Shown here: positions 43,001 to 49,678 of the stretch, piece after piece
Layout: every line of letters starts with the position of its first letter
Position numbering within the stretch: the first letter of the stretch is position 1
Assembly: GCA_046328575.1 (NCBI GenBank)
Contig: JAXLWI010000013.1
Span: 1-64,000, forward strand
DNA length: 64,000 nt
Reading direction: 5' to 3'
From: JAGOBP01 sp046328575
GTDB lineage: Bacteria; Chloroflexota; Anaerolineae; Fen-1058
The notes under the pieces: generated by a model
Told to the model about the DNA's origin: nothing
The model's input: the letters and a program-made list of their open reading frames with translations, nothing else
Database searches by the model: none
Made by a program: the position numbers and the translations under genes

Positions 43001-44297
43001 CCCACGGCAACTTGATCATCGGATCGTCGTAACGCACGTCACCCGTCTTCGGATCATTCTTGGTCGTGCCGTTGTTGAACCGATCGGGGAAGATTTGATA
43101 GATCACGGCGTGGCTGGCCCACTCGGGCGCGGTGAAAGCCGGATCGTACACCATCAGCGCGAAACTGTTATCGATCGGATCGTTGCTGGGGCTGCCGAGC
43201 CCCCCGTCGAGAGCGGCGGTATTATCGGCATAGTAAACCGTCCGCGTCCCATCGGCGATGATGAAGCGATACCAGTAGTTATCGGGCGTGGCATTCGGCA
43301 GCGTGACTGCCCAGAAATCGCACGTCTCCGATTCCAAGCCCGCTTGATAGCACGACACGTTGGTCGCGGCTGGCACCATCGGCAGGATTTGCTGTGCGCC
43401 CGCGTTCAGATCGTACACACGCACTTTCACCGAAGTCACATCGTTGTGGAAAGTGCGGAAACGCAGCGTAACAGGCGTACCCGCTGGTACTGCGCCGCCC
43501 GGCGTGCGATACAGCGTATCGCGCGAATCGTGTCGCAGACCGTCCCACTCGACGTTGTTGTCATGAGCATGTCCCGCCAAGATCGTCAAAACGTGTGAAG
43601 TCGAATCGTAGCGGAAAGACACCTTGGCGTTGTTGACAGGTACAGTGAACGCGATATTTGCGCCGTTCTGCACGCCGCCCTGGCCGTAGTTTACATCCCA
43701 ACCCTCGTTGAGAGCGACTTTGCCCTCATAGTTGCCCGCAGGCAGGGCGGTGGTCTCAAACGTGTAAATGCCGTCACCGTCGATGTCTTGCAACCATGAT
43801 CGCAAACAACTTGGATCCCAATCGTTGGCGCAGCCCAGTTCCGATTGGAAACTGCCCGGCGCAACGGCAATCACCGAGTTCTGATTGTCGGTGACCCAAT
43901 GCGATTTGTGATCGTAATAGAATTTGACGGTTGTACCCGCGCCAAGAGTGAGCGGAATGTTCGCGCCGCCCGGTGCGGCGTGCAGGCCATAATTTTCGGT
44001 CCAACCATCATTCAGCGCGGCCTTATATTCATAGCCGCCCGCCGGCACGGTCCACGTCCCCTGCCAGACATCGTCATTCGCATCGTAAGTCAAGTGCGTG
44101 TTCGCGCAGGCGGCATCCCAGTCGCCGCCGCAGCCCAACTCGCTTTGCAGGCTGCCGGCGATCGTGACGCTGGCCGGATTGCTGGCCTGCGGCAGTTGCG
44201 CGATCGACGCCGGTCGCGCTGACACGGCACTTACCGGCAGCAGGCCGATTAGCAGCGCGACAATCATTAAGCCATTGAACACACGGTTACTACGCAT
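40098..44297 (-). CDS. Secreted GH13 pullulanase/alpha-amylase with starch-binding modules
   Basis: 1399 residues, exported (signal peptide 1-27). Order: two X25/pullulanase-associated modules (about 42-140 and 145-245, each with SELGC and ALN-GW marks), an N-terminal beta domain (about 250-385), a GH13 barrel (about 395-870), a C-domain to about 950, two fibronectin type III domains separated by a further beta module, and a CBM20-like starch-binding domain at the end (SVYIAGFLDRLDGGLPQWNP). Catalytic residues: nucleophile Asp649 in WRMDVMGD, acid Glu680 in VSETWQ, Asp762 in LDSHDTERL. It cleaves alpha-glucans outside the cell. AGGAGG precedes the ATG. Regulation probably uses the palindromes upstream. 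Confidence 0.9.
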   Translation of the reverse strand: MRSNRVFNGLMIVALLIGLLPVSAVSARPASIAQLPQASNPASVTIAGSLQSELGCGGDWDAACANTHLTYDANDDVWQGTWTVPAGGYEYKAALNDGWTENYGLHAAPGGANIPLTLGAGTTVKFYYDHKSHWVTDNQNSVIAVAPGSFQSELGCANDWDPSCLRSWLQDIDGDGIYTFETTALPAGNYEGKVALNEGWDVNYGQGGVQNGANIAFTVPVNNAKVSFRYDSTSHVLTILAGHAHDNNVEWDGLRHDSRDTLYRTPGGAVPAGTPVTLRFRTFHNDVTSVKVRVYDLNAGAQQILPMVPAATNVSCYQAGLESETCDFWAVTLPNATPDNYWYRFIIADGTRTVYYADNTAALDGGLGSPSNDPIDNSFALMVYDPAFTAPEWASHAVIYQIFPDRFNNGTTKNDPKTGDVRYDDPMIKLPWGTLPEGFCRNYAGATSASCPWRFDPNPPASSPLEQPRGRDYMGGDLQGVTEKLLYLKSLGVTAIYFNPIFWAKSNHRYDTADYYRIDPALGTLNDFKLLTKAAKLLGMRVILDGVFNHMSSDSPFFDRYHHYPTVGACEDVNSPYRAWFTFHDVAAGTGTCAGSAGANSATYDGWFGFDSIPVINKSLPAVQQYFLTSANSVSRYWLDQGASAWRMDVMGDSSFPAGYWEIFRQVVKSTKSDALIVSETWQKDSTLLRMLRGDRADTTMSYRFRDAVIGLLAPGGFDSKGFADSGRIIAPSEFANRLLSIREDYPDAAYYSAMNLLDSHDTERLLWTLTPGADTTADKEQNAANVADGKLRLQIASLIQFTVPGAPTVYYGDEVGMTGDDDPDDRRTFPWGNVGGTIDNALLQHYRKLGLLRQVSPALTGGDFNVLLADDASEVIAYGRKVDYQAAVVLINRSTQTRSGAIPVAGYLPNGTKLQTIYGVGTGGPGTVTVANGQLVGTLGPRSAWVLLTGFVDLKPTAAPKGLAVTNEGNAQISLAWNSVSGAVGYNVYRSPVSGGGWVKVNVAPVTGTTFTDTGLRNATQYYYVVRALDAVGNESKDSNEASGLPHLTIGWANLQWPPSMNHTISAINRTDNAYGQVWIDGATNQPGATESLRAQLGFGPSGSNPANNPAWTWVDASFNVDAGNNDEFMASLLPDVVGSFDYVYRYTTTNGRDWLYADLNGPIASGATPPNPGKLTVNASSDTTAPSVPTGLNIIASSPAGIQLTWDAIAGDPTLYGYEVLRSATAGGPYTVQALVAGTNSYNDTNVVENTTYYYVVRAVDLSFNRSGNSAEVSATATLRTVSLTFNVTVPSTTDATGRSVYIAGFLDRLDGGLPQWNPGGVVLTRVDATHWTITLTGKETTQIEYKYTLGDWDHVEKDNTCGEISNRQLTLSYGSNGSQIVNDNVPNWRNVAPCGN

Positions 44298-44329
44298 GTC
44301 GCAATTCCTCCTGAGGTTGTGGGGCTATC

Positions 44330-44344
44330 ATCGTTTGAAACGAT
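44330..44344. promoter_or_regulatory. 15-bp palindrome near the pullulanase start
   Basis: ATCGTTT and AAACGAT flank a single G. It lies about 33 bp upstream of the ATG and could be an operator for a dimeric repressor. Confidence 0.4.
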
Positions 44345-44394
44345 TAGCAAGTCATGCACAGCAACGTTTTGACGTCAGATCACCTCCTCTCAAC

Positions 44395-44437
44395 AAAAAA
44401 GCCACTGGCCCGATCGCCTATAGCGATCGGGAGTGGC
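44395..44437 (-). terminator. Leader terminator upstream of the pullulanase gene
   Basis: GCCACT and CCCGATCGC pair with GCGATCGGG and AGTGGC; leftward the hairpin is followed by TTTTTTG, a textbook intrinsic terminator. It could end the upstream dehydrogenase transcript, but it also lies downstream of the apparent pullulanase promoter. Confidence 0.85.
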
Positions 44438-44549
44438 GAAGAGAAACTCACAACCGAATAGTCGATGGTATGCAACCAAACATGCCGCACCCTCTATCAA
44501 CTAATCGGGCTTAGTCACACGTAAACAGGGGCATTGGGGCAACAGACCA

Positions 44550-44601
44550 CAAACCGGTTTGCGTTTCGAATATTATACGGGCGAAAACTTGTCGGGGTCA
44601 A
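44550..44601 (-). promoter_or_regulatory. Pullulanase promoter with LacI-type palindrome
   Basis: TTGACC (44596-44601), an 18-bp spacer and TATAAT (44572-44577) on the minus strand. CAAACCGGTTTG (44550-44561) is a perfect palindrome just beyond the expected start, with the AAACCGGTTT core of LacI/GalR-family operators, which commonly regulate alpha-glucan genes. Confidence 0.65.
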
Positions 44602-44622
44602 GCTCTGAATGTGAAATTCAGG

Positions 44623-45477
44623 TTAGTGTTCTGTGGAATATTTGTAGAAACCACGGCCAGTCTTGCGCCCCAAGCGGTTGGCGTCGACGAGGCGTTGTTG
44701 GACAGGCTGTGGACGAAAGCGCGGTTCGTGGAAATAAGCGTTGTAGACGGATTGAGTCACCGCTAGGTTGACATCCAACCCGATTAGGTCTAACAGTTCG
44801 AACGGCCCCATCTTGAAACCGGCGGCCCGCACAATCCGATCAATCGTCTCAACCTCTGCGACGCGTTGATCGAGCAAGCGCAGTGCCTCACCGTAGAACG
44901 GTCGCGCCACGCGGTTGACGATGAAGCCCGGGGTGTCTTTCGCCACTACCGGCGACTTACCCCACCGTCGAGTCAGATCAAGCAAGCGGGTGATTGTCTC
45001 ATCGGAGGTCTGATCGCCGCGCACCACTTCGACCAAGCGCATAATCGGCGCGGGATTGAAAAAGTGCAGCCCCGCCACGCGATCGGCTCGGCGGGTCGCC
45101 CCGCCCAACGCCGTAATCGACAACGACGAGGTGTTACTGCACAACAGCGTCTCCTCGCAACACAAGTGATCGAGCGCGTTGAAAATATCGAGCTTCAGCG
45201 CCATCTCTTCCGGCACCGCTTCGATCACGATCGTCGTGGTGGAGAGATCACCCAGATCGGTAGTGAGCCATACATGCCCCAGCGTTGATTCCAACTCCGC
45301 CCGATCGATCTTCTGTTTTTCGACGGCGCGCTCCAACGTCTGCTTGATGCGCTCCAAGCCGCGTTGCGCGAACTGCGCTTGCACGTCGTACAGCACCACG
45401 TTGTGGCCGTGACTGGCCGCCACTTGAGCGATGCCTGCGCCCATCGTCCCCGCGCCGATGACGCCGATAATATCCAT
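44623..45477 (-). CDS. 3-hydroxybutyryl/3-hydroxyacyl-CoA dehydrogenase
   Basis: 284 residues, NAD-dependent oxidation of 3-hydroxyacyl-CoA (or reduction in the butyrate direction). NAD motif GVIGAGTMGAGIAQVA at the N-terminus, then IEAVPEEMALKLDIF, SNTSSLSIT, the catalytic histidine in GLHFFNPAPIMRLVEVV, and the C-domain TPGFIVNRVARPFYGEA with GRKTGRGFYKY. A complete enzyme, in contrast to the degenerate paralogue at 38670. The ATG at 45477 has GGAGG upstream. It lies next to a crotonase two genes away, but is separated from it by ung, so the pathway is dispersed. Confidence 0.9.
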   Translation of the reverse strand: MDIIGVIGAGTMGAGIAQVAASHGHNVVLYDVQAQFAQRGLERIKQTLERAVEKQKIDRAELESTLGHVWLTTDLGDLSTTTIVIEAVPEEMALKLDIFNALDHLCCEETLLCSNTSSLSITALGGATRRADRVAGLHFFNPAPIMRLVEVVRGDQTSDETITRLLDLTRRWGKSPVVAKDTPGFIVNRVARPFYGEALRLLDQRVAEVETIDRIVRAAGFKMGPFELLDLIGLDVNLAVTQSVYNAYFHEPRFRPQPVQQRLVDANRLGRKTGRGFYKYSTEH

Positions 45478-45491
45478 ATGCCTCCAGCGAT

Positions 45492-45571
45492 CAATGAACA
45501 ATGACAAATGATCAATGACAAATCGCTGCCTCCCCGTTTGTCATGTGGCATTAGTCATTGGTCATTCATAA
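45492..45571. repeat. Period-7 inverted word tract
   Basis: Left half CAATGAA, CAATGAC, AAATGAT, CAATGAC; right half TTTGTCA, TGTGGCA, TTAGTCA, TTGGTCA. The halves are mutual complements in type and can fold. The right half overlaps the end of the ung gene (stop at 45566). Confidence 0.75.
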
Positions 45572-46231
45572 ATCTGGGATCTGCCAATCGATTTCCGGTT
45601 TGCCAGCCTCGCGCAGCGCCGCATTGATCTTGGAAAACGGCCGACTGCCAAAGAAGCCGTTGCTGGCCGACAGCGGCGACGGATGCGCCGACTCGATGAT
45701 GACGTGCCGCGATACATCGATCAGCGGTTTCTTTTTGCGCGCATACGCGCCCCATAAGACGAAGACAACCCGATCGGATTTGGCGTTGACGGCCTTGATC
45801 ACCGCATCGGTAAACGTTTCCCAGCCTTTGCCTGCGTGCGAGTTGGCTTGATGCGCGCGTACCGTCAACACCGCATTCAGCAGCAGCACGCCCTGCTCCG
45901 ACCACGGAATCAAATTGCCGTTGTTGGGAATTTTGCAGCCCAAGTCGTCGTGCAGTTCTTTGTAGATGTTAGCCAACGACGGCGGAATGGCGATACCGGG
46001 CCGCACCGAAAAACATAACCCGTGCGCCTGCCCATCGTCATGATAGGGGTCCTGTCCTAAAATCAACACGCTGACTTTTTCATAAGGTGTCAGATGCAGG
46101 GCCGCAAAGACATCTTTATCAGGTGGAAAAACTTTGTATTTGCTGCGCTCTTCGCGCACAAATTGCTGCAACGTTTTCCAATACGGTTTTTCGGTTTCAG
46201 TCGCCAGCACAGGTCGCCAGGTGGTCTCCAT
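45566..46231 (-). CDS. ung: Uracil-DNA glycosylase, family 1
   Basis: 221 residues, removes uracil from DNA in base excision repair. The water-activating motif GQDPYHDDGQAHGLCFSV has Asp61; the second motif is HPSPLS (His183). LNAVLTVRAHQANSH and WGAYARKKK complete the Ung pattern. The ATG at 46231 follows GGAGAG; an upstream in-frame ATG at 46300 lies in the period-7 repeat and is rejected. Length equals E. coli Ung closely. Single-gene unit flanked on both sides by repeat tracts. Confidence 0.95.
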   Translation of the reverse strand: METTWRPVLATETEKPYWKTLQQFVREERSKYKVFPPDKDVFAALHLTPYEKVSVLILGQDPYHDDGQAHGLCFSVRPGIAIPPSLANIYKELHDDLGCKIPNNGNLIPWSEQGVLLLNAVLTVRAHQANSHAGKGWETFTDAVIKAVNAKSDRVVFVLWGAYARKKKPLIDVSRHVIIESAHPSPLSASNGFFGSRPFSKINAALREAGKPEIDWQIPDL

Positions 46232-46238
46232 GATCTCT

Positions 46239-46318
46239 CCAATGACAAATGAATAGTAACCAATGACGGACCTGCTTCCGAAGCATTTGTCATTGGTCAT
46301 TGGGCATTTTCATTTTCC
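46239..46318. repeat. Period-7 inverted word tract upstream of ung
   Basis: CCAATGACAAATG (46239-46251) pairs perfectly with CATTTGTCATTGG (46284-46296). Heptamers CAATGAC, AAATGAA, TAGTAAC, CAATGAC on the left and ATTTGTC, ATTGGTC, ATTGGGC on the right. The right end overlaps the stop of the crotonase gene (46310). Confidence 0.8.
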
Positions 46319-47095
46319 AACGAACTTCGGCGCGCGTTTTTCCAGAAACGCTTGCACACCTTCGCGGTGATCGGCCGTGCGACCGGCGATGTCTTGCAGA
46401 TATGCTTCATAATCCAGCGCCGCCGCGAGATCGACATTGAGGGCGTGATTCATCGCGCGTTTGGTTAGTCCCAAACCGCGTGTAGGCGCTTGCGCTAATC
46501 TGCGCGCCAAGTCCAGGGTCGTCGGCACTAACTGATCGGCTGGCAGGACTTTGTTGACCAGTCCTAATGAAAGGGCTGTCGCCGCATCGAGGACATCGTT
46601 GGTATAAGCCAGTTCCAGCGCCCGCCCTAAACCGATCAGCCTTGGCAAGAAAAACGAGGTGCCGGAATCTGGCGCGAGGCCGATGCCGCTGAACGCGAGG
46701 CGGAACTTAGCCGTATCGGCCGCGTAGCGAACATCACAGGCCAGCGCAATGCCCCAGCCTGCGCCAGCCGCCGCGCCATTGATCGCGGCGATGACGGGCT
46801 TTTCGATCGAGCGGAGTTTGAGCACGATTGGGTTGTAGGTTTTCAGCAGATGTTCTCGAAATGAAACGTCCTCGGTTCGATCACGCAGTGCGGCCAGGTC
46901 TTGTCCCGCGCAGAAGCCCGCGCCCGCCCCAGTCACGACGAGGCAGCGCACGGTGTCATCACGCTCGGCGGCTTTGAGCGCCGACAGCACTTCGTCGGCC
47001 ATCACATCGTTGAAAGCGTTACGAACTTCAGGACGGTTAAACGTGAGGGTGGCGACGCCAGCCTCGACGTCGCATGAAATCGTTGCGTAGGCCAT
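46310..47095 (-). CDS. Enoyl-CoA hydratase/isomerase, PaaG-like
   Basis: 261 residues of the crotonase family. Oxyanion-hole parts are AGAGFCAGQDLAAL and INGAAAGAGWGIALACDVRY; the catalytic region reads LAPDSGTSFFLPRLIG, with Asp in place of the second hydratase glutamate, as in PaaG and related isomerases. The likely reaction is therefore isomerisation rather than simple hydration, e.g. 2-(1,2-epoxy-dihydrophenyl)acetyl-CoA isomerase-like; the other phenylacetate genes are missing. ATG at 47095 preferred over GTG at 47101 because AGGAG sits at the right distance. Monocistronic. Confidence 0.85.
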   Translation of the reverse strand: MAYATISCDVEAGVATLTFNRPEVRNAFNDVMADEVLSALKAAERDDTVRCLVVTGAGAGFCAGQDLAALRDRTEDVSFREHLLKTYNPIVLKLRSIEKPVIAAINGAAAGAGWGIALACDVRYAADTAKFRLAFSGIGLAPDSGTSFFLPRLIGLGRALELAYTNDVLDAATALSLGLVNKVLPADQLVPTTLDLARRLAQAPTRGLGLTKRAMNHALNVDLAAALDYEAYLQDIAGRTADHREGVQAFLEKRAPKFVGK

Positions 47096-47408
47096 GTCCA
47101 CTCCTGGCTAAGTGACTTGGAACCGCGCCCAGCCTTGTCGCTGTGCCCTGAGTGTACCCCGTGACCCAATGGGCGTCAACTACTTGCGGCCATGCGGAAC
47201 ATCGGCTAGGATTATCAATTGTGGGTTGCAACCTATGCCCGAAGTCGCGGCCCAAGCCGATCGGTTGGCAGAATTCCGCAACTTATCGGGTGCAGTTGAA
47301 TTTTGGTTTTAGGCCAGATTCTGCTATACTTTGGCCGTTTGTTAAATATGGATCACACGGTGTTAACGACAATTACGATTTAGTACGATACGATTGAACC
47401 GAAGCGCT
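47096..47408. other. 313-bp intergenic region before the HNH gene
   Basis: Divergent upstream regions of the crotonase and HNH genes. A TATACT at 47325-47330 with TTTGGT or TTGGTT 16-17 bp upstream may be a rightward promoter. Just before the HNH gene TACGAT occurs three times (47376-47393). No gene is apparent. Confidence 0.4.
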
Positions 47409-47930
47409 ATGACGAACGTGTTGCTGTTGAACGCCTCTTTTGAGCCGTTGGCCGTCGTCAAATTGAGCCGCGCCATTGGCTTGCTAATGGATGGCAAGGT
47501 CGACCTGGTGGAGACCGTGCCCGGGCGCGAGCTGCGCTCGAAGACCACCCGTCAGCCCATGCCCAGCGTCCTGCGGCTGCGCTACTACGTCAATGTGCCG
47601 CGGCGCGGCGTAGGCTGGAGCCGGCGCGGCGTGCTGGCCCGCGATCATCACACGTGTCAATACTGCGGCAAGCGCTTGGGCGCGCACGAAGCCACCATCG
47701 ATCATGTGATTCCGCAGTGGCACTGCCGCGCCAATCACATTCCACCCAACACTTGGGGTAATACGGTCGCGTGCTGTCCGCGCTGCCAGCAGCGCAAAGG
47801 CGGCCGCTCGATGCACGAAGCCGGCATGCGCTTCTTCAATCCGAACTACGAGCCGAAGATGCCGCGCACCAATTACCTGATCATGACGTCGGACATTCGA
47901 CCGGAATGGCGGCGCTATATCCGCCTGTGA
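47409..47930 (+). CDS. HNH endonuclease
   Basis: 173 residues. The HNH motif and zinc ribbon are CQYCGKRLGAHEATIDHVIP and VACCPRCQQRKGG: two CxxC pairs, catalytic His in DHVIP and Asn in NTWGNTVA. The N-terminal part, LLLNASFEPLAVVKLSRAIG with GKVDLVE, belongs to a widespread chromosomal HNH group found as single genes in Chloroflexota, cyanobacteria and actinobacteria, not a homing type. Its physiological substrate is unknown; a repair or anti-invader role is possible. The ATG at 47409 is chosen over upstream TTG codons. Confidence 0.86.
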   Translation: MTNVLLLNASFEPLAVVKLSRAIGLLMDGKVDLVETVPGRELRSKTTRQPMPSVLRLRYYVNVPRRGVGWSRRGVLARDHHTCQYCGKRLGAHEATIDHVIPQWHCRANHIPPNTWGNTVACCPRCQQRKGGRSMHEAGMRFFNPNYEPKMPRTNYLIMTSDIRPEWRRYIRL

Positions 47931-47945
47931 GAGTGACAACAACGC

Positions 47946-47976
47946 AACGACCCCGCCGAAATTCGACGGGGTCGTT
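47946..47976. terminator. Bidirectional terminator after the HNH gene
   Basis: AACGACCCCG (47946-47955) pairs with CGGGGTCGTT (47967-47976); the loop itself can form CGAA/TTCG. A T-run follows on the plus strand. It lies between two convergent genes. Confidence 0.82.
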
Positions 47977-48014
47977 TCATATCCGATCGGCTTACCGCGC
48001 CGAGCGAGCCACTG

Positions 48015-48416
48015 TTACTGTCGTGGATACACGCTGTCCGGGCGCACTTTGTAAGTTACGCGCACTTCACCCGGATTCTTAGGGTAGTTACGATCACCGC
48101 GATACTTGACGCGCAGATCGCAAATCGTATCGTAGCCACCCTCTTCCGTTTCCACCTCTACCTGGCCGCGAATCTGAAGGTAGCGATACGGATCAGTGGG
48201 ATCGACAATCAGCAGCGCGACCTTGCCGCCTTTGTGCATCACACGATCTTTGACGCGGCCGCGCGCTGTATTCAGAATGATGTGCGTGCCGTCCCAGTCA
48301 AACCAGATCGGCGTGACTTGCGGTGAGCCATCGGCGAGTGTCAACGCGAGTGAAGCAAAGGCCTTCTTCTCACGCGCCAACAAATCGAGTAAGCGTTCCG
48401 GAATAGTAACACTCAT
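48015..48416 (-). CDS. PPOX-class, probably F420-dependent, oxidoreductase
   Basis: 133 residues with the split-barrel fold of the pyridoxamine-oxidase-like/F420-binding group: FASLALTLADGSPQVTPIWF, DGTHIILNTARGRVKDRVMH and GKVALLIVDPTDPYRYLQI are typical of small F420- or FMN-dependent reductases. The pattern VTPIWF and NTARGR favours the F420 branch. The substrate is unknown; members detoxify or reduce quinones, biliverdin or nitro compounds. ATG at 48416 taken, because AGGAGG is well spaced there; TTG at 48422 is the alternative. Confidence 0.82.
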   Translation of the reverse strand: MSVTIPERLLDLLAREKKAFASLALTLADGSPQVTPIWFDWDGTHIILNTARGRVKDRVMHKGGKVALLIVDPTDPYRYLQIRGQVEVETEEGGYDTICDLRVKYRGDRNYPKNPGEVRVTYKVRPDSVYPRQ

Positions 48417-48509
48417 TTTCAACCTCCTAGCCAGCCTGACAACAAGAGAACACGGAGCACCAACTCTCCGTGTTCTCAGTGATCGTTCCGACTGAAATTT
48501 CAGTTCAGT

Positions 48510-48902
48510 TTAAGCATACGAACCGAGGTCGTCATCGTCTTCTTCGTCATCGACGTCGACATCCTCATCCAGTTGATTATCAGCCACCAGATTCGGCACG
48601 GCCACCCACAGGTACAACAAGTCACCTTCTTCAACGCGACCCGGCTTGGCGGCCAGCACTTCCACCTGCTGACGCAGGCCATCCATCTGCGGGAAATCCA
48701 GATGAACCGATCGGCCTTCATGCCAAGCGCGCGTGCAGCGCTCCATCAGTGCTGCCGCATTGAACGTCCGCATCTGGCACACACCCACCGATCGGGGCTT
48801 GGTGCCTTCCCAGGTCGAGGCCGACCACACATCCTGGGCCAGCACAAATTCCGGCGGCGGGCCTTCGATGATCGTAATAAGTTCGGGTTCTGAGTAAGTC
48901 AT
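48510..48902 (-). CDS. Acidic-tailed protein of unknown function
   Basis: 130 residues, cytoplasmic. The first 100 residues form a mixed fold (ELITIIEGPPPEFVLAQDVW, TFNAAALMERCTRAWHEGRS, LLYLWVAVPN), followed by an extremely acidic tail, VDVDDEEDDDD, about 113-126, that could mimic nucleic acid or bind cations or basic proteins. I do not recognise the family. It is divergent from the FmdE-like gene and has its own near-consensus promoter and a good GAAGGAG site, so it is probably expressed well. Confidence 0.65.
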   Translation of the reverse strand: MTYSEPELITIIEGPPPEFVLAQDVWSASTWEGTKPRSVGVCQMRTFNAAALMERCTRAWHEGRSVHLDFPQMDGLRQQVEVLAAKPGRVEEGDLLYLWVAVPNLVADNQLDEDVDVDDEEDDDDLGSYA

Positions 48903-48934
48903 GCTGCTATCTCCTTCACTACAGTGACGAAATG

Positions 48935-48961
48935 ATTATACCTGATCTAGAGCGTTGTCAA
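48935..48961 (-). promoter_or_regulatory. Promoter of the acidic-tailed protein gene
   Basis: TTGACA (48956-48961) and TATAAT (48935-48940) on the minus strand, with a short 15-bp spacer. Both boxes are perfect. Confidence 0.6.
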
Positions 48962-48970
48962 TAGTGAGGT

Positions 48971-48999
48971 TTGCCCGATTGTCCAAGACCGACTATCAT
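48971..48999 (+). promoter_or_regulatory. Promoter of the FmdE-like gene
   Basis: TTGCCC (48971-48976), a 17-bp spacer and TATCAT (48994-48999). Transcription would begin near 49006, which forces the start codon to lie downstream, at the GTG at 49028. Confidence 0.5.
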
Positions 49000-49027
49000 A
49001 GCGCCAGATTTTCGACCGGGAGAAACT

Positions 49028-49612
49028 GTGTCTGCCCTTCAAGACCTGTTAGCGGTCACCGCCGCCCGTCACGCCCACCTGTGCCCGCGTCAGGTGCTGG
49101 GCGTGCGAATGGGCTTATTGGCCGCGCAACATTTGCAGCTCGATTTGCCGCAAAGCGACAAACGTCTCTTGACCTTTGTCGAAACCGACGGCTGTTTCAG
49201 CGACGGCATTGCCGCCGCCACGGGCTGCTTCGTCGGACGACGCACGCTGCGTGTAACCGACTATGGCAAGATCGCCGCGACGTTTGTCGATACCTACAGT
49301 AACCGCGCGGTTCGTCTCACGCCCCGATTGGCCGCCCGCGACCTCGCGGCCCGCTACGCGCCCGAAGCAACGAATAGTTGGGAAGCGTATCTCTACGGCT
49401 ATCAACGCATGCCCGATGAAGAGCTACTGGCGATTCAAGAAGTGCAGCTGCTCGCGACGCTCGAATCGATCATCAGCACGCCAGAAGCGAAAACCTTTTG
49501 CGCGGTGTGTGGCGAGGAAATCTTCAACGAACGTGAAGTCGTGCAGAACAACTTAACGATCTGCCAAAGTTGCGCGGGGAACCACTACTATCGCGTGAAG
49601 AGCGACGAGTGA
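49028..49612 (+). CDS. FmdE-family protein with C-terminal zinc ribbon
   Basis: 194 residues. The N-terminal FmdE domain (ARHAHLCPRQVLGVRMGLLA and ETDGCFSDGIAAATGCFVGR with the conserved His and Cys) is named after subunit E of formylmethanofuran dehydrogenase. The C-terminal zinc ribbon has CAVCGEEI and CQSCAGNHYY. No fmdABCDF genes are nearby and a bacterium like this would not be expected to carry the methanogenic pathway here; solitary FmdE-zinc ribbon proteins occur in many anaerobes and may handle molybdopterin or metals. GTG start at 49028 with GGGAG upstream. Confidence 0.83.
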   Translation: MSALQDLLAVTAARHAHLCPRQVLGVRMGLLAAQHLQLDLPQSDKRLLTFVETDGCFSDGIAAATGCFVGRRTLRVTDYGKIAATFVDTYSNRAVRLTPRLAARDLAARYAPEATNSWEAYLYGYQRMPDEELLAIQEVQLLATLESIISTPEAKTFCAVCGEEIFNEREVVQNNLTICQSCAGNHYYRVKSDE

Positions 49613-49672
49613 AAAGTGACGCGCGATGCAAGATGCAGGATGCAGAAAATTCACCCCCCTGATCCCTGCTCC
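49607..49672. repeat. Period-7 word tract after the FmdE-like gene
   Basis: GAGTGAA, AAGTGAC, GCGCGAT, GCAAGAT, GCAGGAT, GCAGAAA, overlapping the stop codon, then GATCCCTGCTCC, which also occurs in the tract at 38648 (CCTGCTCCCT) on the same strand. Confidence 0.65.
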
Positions 49673-49678
49673 TCGCCT

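Larger units (their letters stand above)
44298..44622 (-). other. 325-bp upstream leader of the pullulanase gene
   Basis: No gene. In leftward order it contains a promoter and palindrome (44550-44601), a strong terminator (44395-44437), an isolated SD-like AGGAGGTGATC, a second palindrome (44330-44344) and the AGGAGG site of the pullulanase gene. The promoter-terminator-gene order suggests attenuation. Confidence 0.6.

Noticed and set aside
44374..44390. GATCACCTCCTC resembling the 3' end of 16S rRNA
   Set aside because: Only about a dozen bases match, with no rRNA sequence around; it is an SD-like AGGAGG on the other strand.
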